Shown: positions 22,525 to 30,737, numbered from the stretch's first letter. The stretch: DNA of 35,231 nt from an uncultured bacterium (GCA_905215855.1 CAJMRT010000020.1:1-35231); one strand, 5' to 3'. Program-made: numbers and translations. Notes: generated from the letters alone by a model not told the origin.

Positions 22525-23175
22525 TCAACAATATATAATGTTTTGTAACACTATTTCCTCTGCAATTAAATTGCTCTGGTCAAATCCAAGCAAACTATAA
22601 TTACGTTCCTCTTCTTCATATCTGCACTGCGCAATCTTATCAATAACCGTCAAATATTCTATCAACATATTCTTACGCAACAAATTGTGATATAATGTTT
22701 GGTTTGCCTTCATTATATAGTCCATATGTAATCTTCCCCATCGGCCAATTTCGCCCAACTTGTGAAAACAGCACACTCTATTTGTTTTTAATTGTGGAAT
22801 GTCGAATATTAAAGATGCATTTACTATTTCATTTGCTTGATTACGGATATTATTCATCTTTTGCACCCACAACATCATATCGGTTGATTTGAGTTCATCG
22901 GTTACATTTTCTTTTTCGGCAAGTTCTTTTACCAGCCGGAGAAAAAGGTCTTGCGCCTGCTGTTCAACATCTGCAAGATATGAATTGAGCTTACCGCTTG
23001 TGAGTAAATTGTAGTAAAATACTTTATGATTTTGCTTCAAATATCGTTTATGCCTCATTCCCCAAACGCCGATATTCGCTTCCTTTTCTTCTTCCGCCGG
23101 TAATAAATCGGGCAACATATAGTCGCCCACCTGCGTATAAGTACCGCCTTGCTTTTCAAAAATTGTGTTTGCCAT
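22525..23175 (-). CDS. tnpV: tandem TnpV protein (two TnpV units in one chain)
   Basis: 216 residues from MANTIFEKQGG, preceded by GGAGGT. Residues 1-120 form a standard TnpV unit (YTQVGDYMLPDLLPAEE, IGVWGMRHKRYLKQNHKVFY, WVQKMNNIRNQANEIVNASL). Residues 120-216 hold a second, partial unit: GEIGRWGRLHMDYIMKANQT then LYHNLLRKNMLIEYLTVIDK. The second unit lacks the N-terminal GDY block and its WxxKMNNIR motif has decayed. The copies in B and C have only one unit. The fusion may be a domain duplication or a merger of two adjacent genes. Confidence 0.8.
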   Translation of the reverse strand: MANTIFEKQGGTYTQVGDYMLPDLLPAEEEKEANIGVWGMRHKRYLKQNHKVFYYNLLTSGKLNSYLADVEQQAQDLFLRLVKELAEKENVTDELKSTDMMLWVQKMNNIRNQANEIVNASLIFDIPQLKTNRVCCFHKLGEIGRWGRLHMDYIMKANQTLYHNLLRKNMLIEYLTVIDKIAQCRYEEEERNYSLLGFDQSNLIAEEIVLQNIIYC

Positions 23176-23198
23176 TTTGTTTACCTCCAAATATTTAT

Positions 23199-24359
23199 TT
23201 ATCTTGAGCGTGGATTTTCACGCTTGCGACCTTTAATATTTCTTACCTGTTCAAGCAACTCGTCAATCTGTTTATGCCCGAAAACCTTGCGCAAGAGTTT
23301 GTAGTCTTTGACCTCTGAGCGCAGATTTTCGTTTTCACTTTTCAGTTTGCTGTTGATTTTCGACAACATTTCGTTCTCACGATATAGGTTGCCGTTCGTG
23401 ATATTTAATCTATGGTAACTGTCCCAACCCTCAAAGCAACGAGCCAATGCCATCTTGATTAACGCTTTTAATTTTTGAATAAGCGGCTCTGCAATTTTTG
23501 CTTTATATGCTTTTGCGGACATAAAACTTTGCGGCTCGGAGAGCTGATATTCGGGTGCATTATCAAGCAATTCTTCCACATTTCTTAAGTTCTCCAAACC
23601 GTCGTCATAGTTTAACACTCGTTCTGACAACACATTAAATTCGGCTTGCTTTTTCTCGATTTTAGCACCCAATTGTTCAAGTTCTGTCGCTCGCTCTTGC
23701 TTTTTGTAATCAAGAACAGATAGGTGTTTTTCGTGCGTTCCTTTGTGTTCCCACTCAATTCCGTGCCGTTCCATAACGAATGCGAGTGCGGATTTTTCTG
23801 CGCTCACCCATTGATTCCACTCGGTATCTCCACGAGTTCCGCCTTTGAAACCTTGTGCAGCTAACGCTTGTTTCAGGCTTACTCTCGTATCAAGTCCACG
23901 CTTACTGCCGGTTGTGAACGGAACAAAATCAATGTGCAAATGGGGCGTTGCCTCGTCCATATGCAGATGAGCAGAGAACACTTTTAGGTTGGGATTTCGC
24001 TCTTGAAATCCACGGTAATACTCATCTAAAATCTGCCGTGCAAGCTGTCCGTTTTCGCTTTCGGCACTCATATTTTCCTTATCGCCAATCTGCAAAATAA
24101 GTTCGTGGAACGGCTTTTCCTGCTTTGAATTTCTGATTTTTTCATAATAGTTTTCTATTTTGCGGTCGGCTCTTGTCTGCTTTTCGTTGTATCTTTTGAG
24201 TGCTTCATCAAACAATTCGTGATAGATTTTCTTTATCGGCTCGTTACAATAATCTATATTAAAATGACTACGCTCACCGTCAACATTTTCTGCCTTGAAC
24301 TTTCGGCTGTTGTGATTGACCGAGCCTTTACCCACCATTGCGCTTATCGTTCTTTGCAT
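23199..24359 (-). CDS. MobV/Pre-type relaxase (element A)
   Basis: 386 residues from MQRTISAMVGKGSVNHNSRK, preceded by GGAGGTG; the open frame reaches 24602 but the extra part runs through the conserved oriT-like block and is not believable. HLHMDEATPHLHIDFVPF carries the metal-binding His triad. RGLDTRVSLKQALAAQGF and HLSVLDYKKQER follow, then a coiled-coil C-terminal half. Presumed to nick the oriT candidate upstream. Intact, and could act on the similar oriT of element C. Confidence 0.9.
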   Translation of the reverse strand: MQRTISAMVGKGSVNHNSRKFKAENVDGERSHFNIDYCNEPIKKIYHELFDEALKRYNEKQTRADRKIENYYEKIRNSKQEKPFHELILQIGDKENMSAESENGQLARQILDEYYRGFQERNPNLKVFSAHLHMDEATPHLHIDFVPFTTGSKRGLDTRVSLKQALAAQGFKGGTRGDTEWNQWVSAEKSALAFVMERHGIEWEHKGTHEKHLSVLDYKKQERATELEQLGAKIEKKQAEFNVLSERVLNYDDGLENLRNVEELLDNAPEYQLSEPQSFMSAKAYKAKIAEPLIQKLKALIKMALARCFEGWDSYHRLNITNGNLYRENEMLSKINSKLKSENENLRSEVKDYKLLRKVFGHKQIDELLEQVRNIKGRKRENPRSR

Positions 24360-24395
24360 TATATACACCTCCAATCTCATAAACTTGCTCGCCCT

Positions 24396-24540
24396 CGGTT
24401 CTGTTACTCTTGTCAAGAGTAACGCAAAAGCACTTTTGACAGCGGAGCTATCAAAAATGCAACCTGCAAGCAGGTTTTGCGCTCTCCGAGGGGCAGGAGA
24501 GGCTTTTTGAAAAAAGCCACCTGCACCCGAAAAAAACTTT
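24396..24540. other. candidate oriT of element A
   Basis: Counterpart of 11545-11680: inverted repeat GTTACTCTTG/CAAGAGTAAC (24403-24423), GCAAAAGCACTTTTGACAGC, second inverted repeat AACCTGC/GCAGGTT (24461-24476), TTTTGCGCTCTCCGAGGGGC and a TTTTTGAAAAAAG block. Conservation with C is stronger here than in the adjacent genes. Confidence 0.6.
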
Positions 24541-24605
24541 CGCTGTGTCGGTCTGCGTCGATAGTGACGGTGATTTTGCCACCGCCTAAAACAGCGACAC
24601 AACCG

Positions 24606-25757
24606 TCACACATCGTCACGCTGTTCATAACTCAAACTGACTTTACGCCCATCGTGACAGCGTTTGTTTTGATAAGTAATTCCATACTCGTTAAACAAAC
24701 GCCCTGCGTTGATATTCAACTTCATTGTCAAAGCGTTTGCTTTCATATTAATGCCGAGAAAATCAACAAGCTCCGTCGGACTGCCATACCATTCGGGGTT
24801 TTCATTTGTAATTTTGCCGGCTATATCTTCAAGCAAAGGTTCGGGCGGCAACTTCCAAAGTTCTGTTTCAGTTCTCTCAAGCTCCCACACAAGAGTTTTG
24901 GGATTGCGACTAAGATAAATCTTTTGGTCCGGCTGGTCTCTGCCCGAAACTTCAAGCGTTGCCGAATTGCTTGTACGCTTTTCTTTCCGTAAAATAAAGC
25001 CACCGTCAGCGGCACCAAGCAATCCGTTTGTACCCGAAATCATATCAAACTTGTCATCGGAGTTTTGCTTTCTTGTATGGTGAACAAGCAGCAAGCATAT
25101 TCCATAATTATCCGCAAACTTTTTGAGTCTTGTGATAATCTCATAATCGTTTGCATAGCTGTAATTGTCCCCGCCCATTTCACGCACCTTTTGAAGTGTG
25201 TCTATGATAATCAATTTTGTATCGGTGTGTTCCGCCATAAATTTTGAGAGCTGTTCATCAAGTCCATTTCCAAGTTGACCTGCCGAAACAGAAAAGTACA
25301 AATTATCCGCACTTTCCGTTCCGAACATTCGGTACAATCTTTCCTGCAATCTGTGGTAATCATCTTCAAGAGCAAGGTACAAAACGGTTCCTTTTCTCAC
25401 ATCAAAATTCCAAAGCGGTGTGCCCGAGCTGATATTGTAGGCGAGTTGTGCCATAAGAAAACTCTTACCAAGCTTCGGTGCTCCTGCAAAAATATATGTG
25501 CCGGGGTAGAGTAAGCCGTCAACCAACGGCGGTTTGCTTTGATACACCGTGTTATACAATTCGCTCATAGAAACCGTTTTCAAATGTGATGGATCGAGCT
25601 GTTGTAAAAATTCTTTTTGCATTTCTTCAAGATAATCATCTAAACTCTTGTCATTTTCGTTAAAATCAGTTATACTGTTATTAATTCGTTTTAGGATTGA
25701 CTGCTCCGTGTCTGCACCAACAGATACAATCGGAGCGGTCTTTTCTTTTTCTGTCAT
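24606..25757 (-). CDS. RepA-like AAA ATPase/helicase (element A, intact)
   Basis: 383 residues. RecA-fold ATPase of the AAA_25/RepA type: Walker A AGAPKLGKSFLMA (about 90-102), GTVLYLALEDDYHRLQERLY, Walker B KLIIIDTLQKV, LLVHHTRKQ (sensor His), SGTNGLLGAADG and a C-terminal winged-helix-like part (SPTELVDFLGINMKANALTM). Probably unwinds the element after nicking or supports replication of its circular form. Its start overlaps the stop of the MobC-like gene (ATGA). The homologue in C is a pseudogene. Confidence 0.85.
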   Translation of the reverse strand: MTEKEKTAPIVSVGADTEQSILKRINNSITDFNENDKSLDDYLEEMQKEFLQQLDPSHLKTVSMSELYNTVYQSKPPLVDGLLYPGTYIFAGAPKLGKSFLMAQLAYNISSGTPLWNFDVRKGTVLYLALEDDYHRLQERLYRMFGTESADNLYFSVSAGQLGNGLDEQLSKFMAEHTDTKLIIIDTLQKVREMGGDNYSYANDYEIITRLKKFADNYGICLLLVHHTRKQNSDDKFDMISGTNGLLGAADGGFILRKEKRTSNSATLEVSGRDQPDQKIYLSRNPKTLVWELERTETELWKLPPEPLLEDIAGKITNENPEWYGSPTELVDFLGINMKANALTMKLNINAGRLFNEYGITYQNKRCHDGRKVSLSYEQRDDV

Positions 25758-26080
25758 TCCGATGCCTCCTTTAATCCGCCGAGAATATCGGCAATCATTT
25801 CGATTAAGTCAAGTAATTCGTCATTGACTTCACCGCCGTTCTCAATCCTCTGTAATTCCGTAAGTACATCTGCAAGATTATTACGCAAAGCCTTATACAC
25901 TCTTGGATTGCCTTGAACTACAACCTCTTTGTTTATAAGTCGCCTTGTGATATAGTCTTGTTTTGTCAAACCCGAAAGCTGAACATAGCGTTCAATCTGT
26001 TCCCACTCTTCGGGCGAAACTCTAAAAGCCACAGTTTTATTTCTCCAACGGTTATGTTCATCTTTGTTTTTAAGTGACAT
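25754..26080 (-). CDS. MobC/RHH-like mobilization accessory protein (element A)
   Basis: 108 residues from MSLKNKDEHNRWRNKTVAFR, with GGAGAGAAAG just upstream inside the end of the integrase gene. The FRVSPEEWEQIERYVQLSG block is the DNA-binding strand and helix; the C-terminus is helical. Same position as 12880 in C. Presumed relaxosome protein binding oriT. Confidence 0.65.
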   Translation of the reverse strand: MSLKNKDEHNRWRNKTVAFRVSPEEWEQIERYVQLSGLTKQDYITRRLINKEVVVQGNPRVYKALRNNLADVLTELQRIENGGEVNDELLDLIEMIADILGGLKEASE

Positions 26081-26081
26081 A

Positions 26082-27161
26082 TTACTTTCTCTCCTTCCAT
26101 AATTCATCAAGCGTATTTGCCATTTCATTTTGTTTTGACGGATATATGTGTGTATATCTGTCGGTAATTTCTACGGTTTCGTGACCTACTCTATCCGCAA
26201 TAGCAGCGGCTTGGTAGCCTTGATTTATTAAAAGTGAAACATGCGAATGTCTCAAATCGTGAATACGAATACGCTTTACACTTGCGGCTTTTGAGCCCCT
26301 GTCCATTTCGTGATGAAGATAGCTTTTTGAAATAGGAAATATCCTGTCGCTGTTATTCGGTGAATAAAACATTTTCAAATATTCTTGCATTTCATCACAT
26401 AAAAACTGCGGCATTTTTATTGTTCGATTGCTTTTCTCTGTTTTCGGTGGAGTAATAACATCTTCTCCGTGCAATCTTTGATAAGATTTGTTGATTGTAA
26501 GCATATTGTTTTTAAAATCAAAATCACCGGCAGTTAATGCAAGCAACTCGCCTACACGAATACCTGTCCAATAAAGCATTTGAAACGCATAATATGAAAT
26601 AGGCTTGTCCATCATTTCATCAGAAAACTTACTGTATTCCTCCACAGTCCAATAACTCATTTCCTTGCGTTCTTCCTTACCCATATTACCGACCGTAGAG
26701 GCAGGATTTAATCTTAAACCATAAATTTTGATTGCGTGATTAAATAAGGAACTTAACTGGTTATGAATTGTTTTTAAGTAACCTTGCGAAAACGGCTCTC
26801 CGCTTGAATTTGTTTGTTTTCTAATCTCGTTTTGCCAAGCGATAACATCTTTTGCCGATATATCACACAATCGCTTATGCTCGAAATACGGCAATATTTT
26901 AGTTTTAATAATATGCTCTTTGGTAAGCCAAGTGTTTTCCTTTAACTTCGGTCGAACATCTTTTTCGTACAATTCCGTAAAAGTCTTAAATGGCATAGTG
27001 ACATCGGCTTTCTTTTCTGTCAGAAATGCTCGTTCCCACTCCTGTGCCTCTCGTTTGGTGGCAAAGCCACGCTTTAATTTTTGCTGTCGCAAGCCTTGCC
27101 AGTCTGTGTAACGGAACTGCACATACCAAGTTCCGTTTTTTTCATTTTTAAATGCTCCCAT
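26082..27161 (-). CDS. int: tyrosine recombinase (integrase) of element A
   Basis: 359 residues from MGAFKNEKNGTWYVQFRYTD, preceded by AAAGGA; an earlier ATG at 27224 lies inside the excisionase-like gene. Arm-binding domain (WYVQFRYTDWQGLRQQKLKR), core-binding domain, and catalytic residues in LYWTGIRVGELLAL (Arg), IHDLRHSHVSLLINQGY (His-x-x-Arg), VGHETVEITDRYTHIYP (His and Tyr). Intact. Similar to the integrase of C; both elements use the guaA 3' end. Confidence 0.95.
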   Translation of the reverse strand: MGAFKNEKNGTWYVQFRYTDWQGLRQQKLKRGFATKREAQEWERAFLTEKKADVTMPFKTFTELYEKDVRPKLKENTWLTKEHIIKTKILPYFEHKRLCDISAKDVIAWQNEIRKQTNSSGEPFSQGYLKTIHNQLSSLFNHAIKIYGLRLNPASTVGNMGKEERKEMSYWTVEEYSKFSDEMMDKPISYYAFQMLYWTGIRVGELLALTAGDFDFKNNMLTINKSYQRLHGEDVITPPKTEKSNRTIKMPQFLCDEMQEYLKMFYSPNNSDRIFPISKSYLHHEMDRGSKAASVKRIRIHDLRHSHVSLLINQGYQAAAIADRVGHETVEITDRYTHIYPSKQNEMANTLDELWKERK

Positions 27162-27162
27162 T

Positions 27163-27360
27163 TTAATCATTCCTTTCAGTCGTTTTGGTTGAGTAAAATT
27201 TTTCGTGAAAGAATTTACGGTCAATTCTGCCGGGAATTGTAATACACCCGGTTGACTGCAATTCTTTGTTTAGTTTGCGTATGAGTTTATATGCGTAAGA
27301 AACGGAGACACCCATTTCTTCTGCCACATCTTCAACACGCATAAACATTTTATTTGACAT
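27163..27360 (-). CDS. excisionase-like helix-turn-helix protein (element A)
   Basis: 65 residues from MSNKMFMRVEDVAEEMGVSV, with AAAGG nine bases upstream; two further ATGs lie 6-9 bases before it. Helix-turn-helix VEDVAEEMGVSVSYAYKLIR and a basic wing GRIDRKFFHEKFYS. Two bases separate it from the integrase start, so both are made from one message. Confidence 0.7.
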   Translation of the reverse strand: MSNKMFMRVEDVAEEMGVSVSYAYKLIRKLNKELQSTGCITIPGRIDRKFFHEKFYSTKTTERND

Positions 27361-27638
27361 AAACATCATCCTTTCATTTTTATATTTTCATATTTATTGT
27401 CGGATACTTTCTGACCGCATTCCGATTTGCCCGAGCGGATACACCATTACCGTGATGTATGGCGGTTATTCAATTTTTGTAAACAACTTAACGCTATTTG
27501 CTTAATAATTATACTAAACATATTCCGTTATGTCAAGTGATTTTCACGAAAATATTAAACTTTTTTGTTTTATGTAACTTGACATTGCTTAACTTGTTAT
27601 GCTATGATACTTAACAGTAAAGTGAGAGGAGCTATGGT
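27361..27638. promoter_or_regulatory. divergent control region of element A
   Basis: No gene. A rightward promoter TTGACA (27579-27584)-18-TATGAT (27603-27608) drives the XRE gene. ACTAAACATATTCCGTTATG near 27513 and ATTAAAC near 27553 resemble the CTAAAC sites of element C but are not palindromic. The leftward int promoter is not clear. Confidence 0.55.
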
Positions 27639-28103
27639 ATGGCTATCGGCGAAAGAATAAGATTTTTCAGAAATTTAAAAGGTATGACACAGAAGTACCT
27701 TGGTATGCAGGTGGGCTTTCCGGAGAAAACCGCTGACATTCGTATGGCACAGTATGAATCAGGGTCAAGAACACCAAAGGCTGATTTAACAAACGACCTT
27801 GCAAATGTATTTGGCGTATCAACAAGTGCTTTAACTGTGCCGGATATTGACAGTTACAACGGCTTAATGCACACGCTGTTTACTCTTGAGGATTTATATG
27901 GTTTCCGTATTGATAAACTTGATGACGAGCTTTGCATACGCCTTGATAAGGGTATGGGAACAAACTATCTTACAATGTTTGATATGTTTTCCGCTTGGCA
28001 GGAACAAGCAGAAAAACTTAAAAACGGCGAAATCACAAAAGAGGAATACGATAACTGGAGATATAACTACCCTGAACTTAAATGTAATAGAATAGGTAAA
28101 TAA
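27639..28103 (+). CDS. XRE family transcription regulator (element A)
   Basis: 154 residues. MAIGERIRFFRNLKGMTQKY then LGMQVGFPEKTADIRMAQYE is the helix-turn-helix; the C-terminus ends DNWRYNYPELKCNRIGK. RBS GAGAGGA eight bases before ATG. Homologue of 14861 with the same divergent position, so presumed repressor of the int/mob operon. The membrane nuclease-like gene starts two bases after its stop. Confidence 0.9.
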   Translation: MAIGERIRFFRNLKGMTQKYLGMQVGFPEKTADIRMAQYESGSRTPKADLTNDLANVFGVSTSALTVPDIDSYNGLMHTLFTLEDLYGFRIDKLDDELCIRLDKGMGTNYLTMFDMFSAWQEQAEKLKNGEITKEEYDNWRYNYPELKCNRIGK

Positions 28104-28105
28104 CT

Positions 28106-28972
28106 ATGAGTAAATTAGAATATGATAATCTTTATAAGTTCTTAGTTTCGTTTGGTATAATTTTGATTATTTTACCATTCGCTGCATTATTTTATTTTTA
28201 TAATTCAAGTCCTATACTAATAAGCCAAACCGAATATGATTCTCTCTCGGCATATACTCTTGAACTAATTAACAGCAAAAATGAAATACTTTCAATTTTC
28301 ACAAAAGTGTTTCCTTGGATTGCCATAGCTTTCATTTTTTTGGGTATCGCTTCGCTTATTTATGGGATTATCAAATGGTTCGGCGTACAGAAAAAGCTTG
28401 ATAAAAAACTTGATGCGGAATCGACTAAGAATACCCTCAACGAATTAAAAGCAAGTGATAAAGAAATCAATGATAAAATCAAAAAAGAGGTAGAAGAAGT
28501 TGAAAACACTAACAATAGCACCTTACAAACCTCGGAAAATTCCAAGTTCACTAAACACTCTCAAATACAAGCAATTGGAAAATACTATGAAATAGAAGAC
28601 AAATGTTTCAACTATTTCACCACCAAATATTCAAAAACTTTTGACTTCAAAAGAAATATACGTATTGGCAACACTTATTACGACTTTGTTGGTGTTTCCA
28701 ACAAAGATGATTGTGATTTTATTTTTGAAATCAAGTATTGTCGTCAAGCTGCTGGAATGTCCCCAAGGCTGTATAAAACCTTCAACGAAATATATGATAT
28801 GGGACTTAAATACCAAACAGTTGCTCATCGAAATTTCAAGTGCATTGTTGTAGTTGTCACTCCAAAAGAACATTTACCTCGGTTAGAAAACATTGTCGAC
28901 ACCTATTGTAAAGCTCATAGAGATAACGCTAGTAGAATCGAAATCAAATGTATGGCAGAAGAATCACTATAA
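28106..28972 (+). CDS. two-TM protein with C-terminal PD-(D/E)xK-like domain, putative defence cargo
   Basis: 288 residues. TM1 about 11-33 (FLVSFGIILIILPFAALFYF), TM2 about 66-91 (VFPWIAIAFIFLGIASLIYG), a lysine/glutamate-rich coiled coil 95-140, then a cytosolic domain of about 140 residues. In that domain YYDFVGV (Asp193), 14 residues, then FIFEIKY (Glu208, Lys210) fits the D-(x)n-E-x-K pattern of restriction-like nucleases, as does the strand FKCIVVVVTP. Co-transcribed with the XRE gene. Placed in the same slot as the HEPN-motif gene of element C. A membrane-bound nuclease acting on incoming DNA is inferred; no named family recognised. Confidence 0.6.
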   Translation: MSKLEYDNLYKFLVSFGIILIILPFAALFYFYNSSPILISQTEYDSLSAYTLELINSKNEILSIFTKVFPWIAIAFIFLGIASLIYGIIKWFGVQKKLDKKLDAESTKNTLNELKASDKEINDKIKKEVEEVENTNNSTLQTSENSKFTKHSQIQAIGKYYEIEDKCFNYFTTKYSKTFDFKRNIRIGNTYYDFVGVSNKDDCDFIFEIKYCRQAAGMSPRLYKTFNEIYDMGLKYQTVAHRNFKCIVVVVTPKEHLPRLENIVDTYCKAHRDNASRIEIKCMAEESL

Positions 28973-28978
28973 ACGCAA

Positions 28979-29015
28979 AAAAGGCATTACCGACTGCAAA
29001 AGTCAGTAATGCCTT
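28979..29015. terminator. right-end terminator of element A, now also ending guaA transcription
   Basis: Stem AAAAGGCATTAC/GTAATGCCTTTT with an inner GACT/AGTC; plus strand followed by TATAG, minus strand by TTGCG after TTTTTT. It stands where guaA transcription enters the element. Confidence 0.9.
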
Positions 29016-29080
29016 TTATAGTATTTAGATAATCGTACCTGCAAACCGGCGGAACGCTTAGAATAACGGCGTTTTACAAT

Positions 29081-29101
29081 TTGCTATCATTTTGCTATCA
29101 A
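29081..29101 (+). repeat. integrase arm-type sites, right end of A (GCTATCA type)
   Basis: TTGCTATCAT-TTTGCTATCAA, two direct copies at 11-base period about 57 bases before the guaA core. Same type as the left end of B (16420). Confidence 0.6.
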
Positions 29102-29159
29102 ATCGGGAATTTAAGAGCCTAAAACCCAGTGTTTATGCGGGTTTACGCAACTCTTGAAA

Positions 29160-29171
29160 TTATTCCCACTC
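29160..29171. repeat. attachment core within the 3' end of guaA
   Basis: TTATTCCCACTC, complement of GAG TGG GAA TAA, the last four codons of guaA. Insertion preserves the GuaA C-terminus. Confidence 0.9.
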
Positions 29172-30713
29172 TACTGTTCCGGGGGGTTTACTTGTTATAT
29201 CATAGACTACTCTGTTGACATGTTCAACTTCGTTGATGATACGGTTTGAGACTCTGCCGAGGATTTCGTAGGGGATTTTTGCCCAATCGGCTGTCATAAA
29301 GTCATCGGTAGTTACGGCTCTGATTGCAACGAGCTCGTCATAGGTACGGGAGTCACCCATAACGCCAACGGTTTTCACACCCGGGAGGACTGCGAAGAAC
29401 TGGCTCATTTTATCTGCGTAACCGCACTTATCCATTTCATCACGAAGAATTGCGTCTGCCTCCTGAAGAATACGAACCTTTTCGGCTGTAACTTCACCGA
29501 TTACACGCACACCGAGTCCCGGACCCGGGAACGGCTGACGCCATACGAGGTCGTGCGGAAGTCCAAGCTTCTCACCTACTACTCTTACCTCATCCTTGAA
29601 GAGGTCTTTAAGCGGTTCAATTACACCTGCAAAGTCGATATCTTCGGGGATACCAACCTGATTATGGTGTGTCTTGATCTTTGCGGCATCGCCTTTACCG
29701 CTTTCGATACGGTCGGGATAAATTGTACCCTGTGCAAAATAACCCTCGCCGTAGCTTTCACGGATTTTGTTCCAGAACACCTTATAGAATTCTGTACCGA
29801 TAATATGGCGCTTTTCTTCGGGTTCTTCAACACCTTTAAGCTTTGCGAGGAACTCTTCCTGACAATTAATGCGGACAAAGTTCATATCAAAAAGCTTCGT
29901 AAAGGTCTGCTCTACAAAGTCGCCCTCGTCTTTTCTCATAAGTCCCTGATCAACGAACACGCAGGTGAGTTGTTTGCCGACTGCCTTACTGAGAAGTGCT
30001 GCGGCAACAGATGAATCCACACCGCCTGAAAGTCCGAGAACTACACCCTTGTCGCCTATCTGCTCTTTGAGCTGTGCGACTGTTGTGTCAATAAAGCTCT
30101 CCATCTTCCACTCACCCTTACATTCGCATACATCATAGAGGAATGAACGGAGCATATCCTTACCGTTCTCGGTATGATTTACTTCGGGGTGGAACTGAAC
30201 ACCGTAAAATTTCTTTTTGGAACATGACATTGCAGCTACGGGACATACATCTGTTGTAGCTGTAATGCTGAATCCCTCAGGAACTTCATTGATATAGTCA
30301 CGGTGGCTCATCCATGAAATTCCTTCGCTCTTTACGGATTTAAAGAGGATATCATTGTTGTTATATCTTGTAACGGTCTTGCCGTACTCACTCGAAGAGT
30401 TGTCTGTTGCTGAAACAACATTTCCGCCGAGAGTATATGCCATAAGCTGACAGCCGTAGCATATGCCGAGAATCGGGATTCCAAGCTTGAAAATTTCGGG
30501 TGTATAATGCGGTGATGACTCGTCATAAACGCTGTTAGGACCGCCTGTGAAGATAATGCCTTTTGGATTAATGTCTTTGATTTTCTGAATATCAACGGTG
30601 TAAGGAAGAATTTCGCAATATACATTGCACTCACGAACTCTTCTTGCAATCAGCTGGTTGTACTGACCGCCGAAATCAAGAACAATGACAGTTTCTTTTG
30701 CAGCACTGCTCAT
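29160..30713 (-). CDS. guaA: GMP synthase (glutamine-hydrolysing)
   Basis: 517 residues; converts XMP to GMP using glutamine and ATP, cytoplasmic. N-terminal class I amidotransferase: GICYGCQLMAYTLGG (catalytic Cys85) and GVQFHPEV (catalytic His). ATP-pyrophosphatase P-loop LGLSGGVDSSVAA, then the dimerization domain ending KPPGTVEWE. Start MSSAAKETV has AAAGGAA upstream. The 3' end is the integration site of the elements to the left and is unchanged at protein level. Last gene of the purine block; a hairpin separates it from purA. Confidence 0.98.
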   Translation of the reverse strand: MSSAAKETVIVLDFGGQYNQLIARRVRECNVYCEILPYTVDIQKIKDINPKGIIFTGGPNSVYDESSPHYTPEIFKLGIPILGICYGCQLMAYTLGGNVVSATDNSSSEYGKTVTRYNNNDILFKSVKSEGISWMSHRDYINEVPEGFSITATTDVCPVAAMSCSKKKFYGVQFHPEVNHTENGKDMLRSFLYDVCECKGEWKMESFIDTTVAQLKEQIGDKGVVLGLSGGVDSSVAAALLSKAVGKQLTCVFVDQGLMRKDEGDFVEQTFTKLFDMNFVRINCQEEFLAKLKGVEEPEEKRHIIGTEFYKVFWNKIRESYGEGYFAQGTIYPDRIESGKGDAAKIKTHHNQVGIPEDIDFAGVIEPLKDLFKDEVRVVGEKLGLPHDLVWRQPFPGPGLGVRVIGEVTAEKVRILQEADAILRDEMDKCGYADKMSQFFAVLPGVKTVGVMGDSRTYDELVAIRAVTTDDFMTADWAKIPYEILGRVSNRIINEVEHVNRVVYDITSKPPGTVEWE

Positions 30714-30737
30714 AGTAAAATTCCTTTCAAATTTAAA

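Larger units (their letters stand above)
20025..29171. mobile_element. element A: guaA-specific integrative mobilizable element, apparently complete
   Basis: Bounded by cores at 20025 and 29160, the latter being the 3' end of guaA itself. Left cargo: control protein, C5-methyltransferase, restriction endonuclease. Backbone: tnpV (duplicated), relaxase, candidate oriT, AAA ATPase, MobC-like, integrase, excisionase-like, divergent XRE. Right cargo: two-TM nuclease-like protein. No backbone gene is broken. No conjugation channel genes, so mobilizable rather than self-transmissible. Confidence 0.85.

Noticed and set aside
24360..24602. N-terminal extension of the element A relaxase
   Set aside because: The extra frame crosses the conserved oriT-like block, is arginine-rich and absent in C; a strong RBS supports the start at 24359.
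5115..29171. Self-transmissible conjugative elements
   Set aside because: No type IV secretion, coupling protein or VirB4-like gene is present; only mobilization functions are visible.
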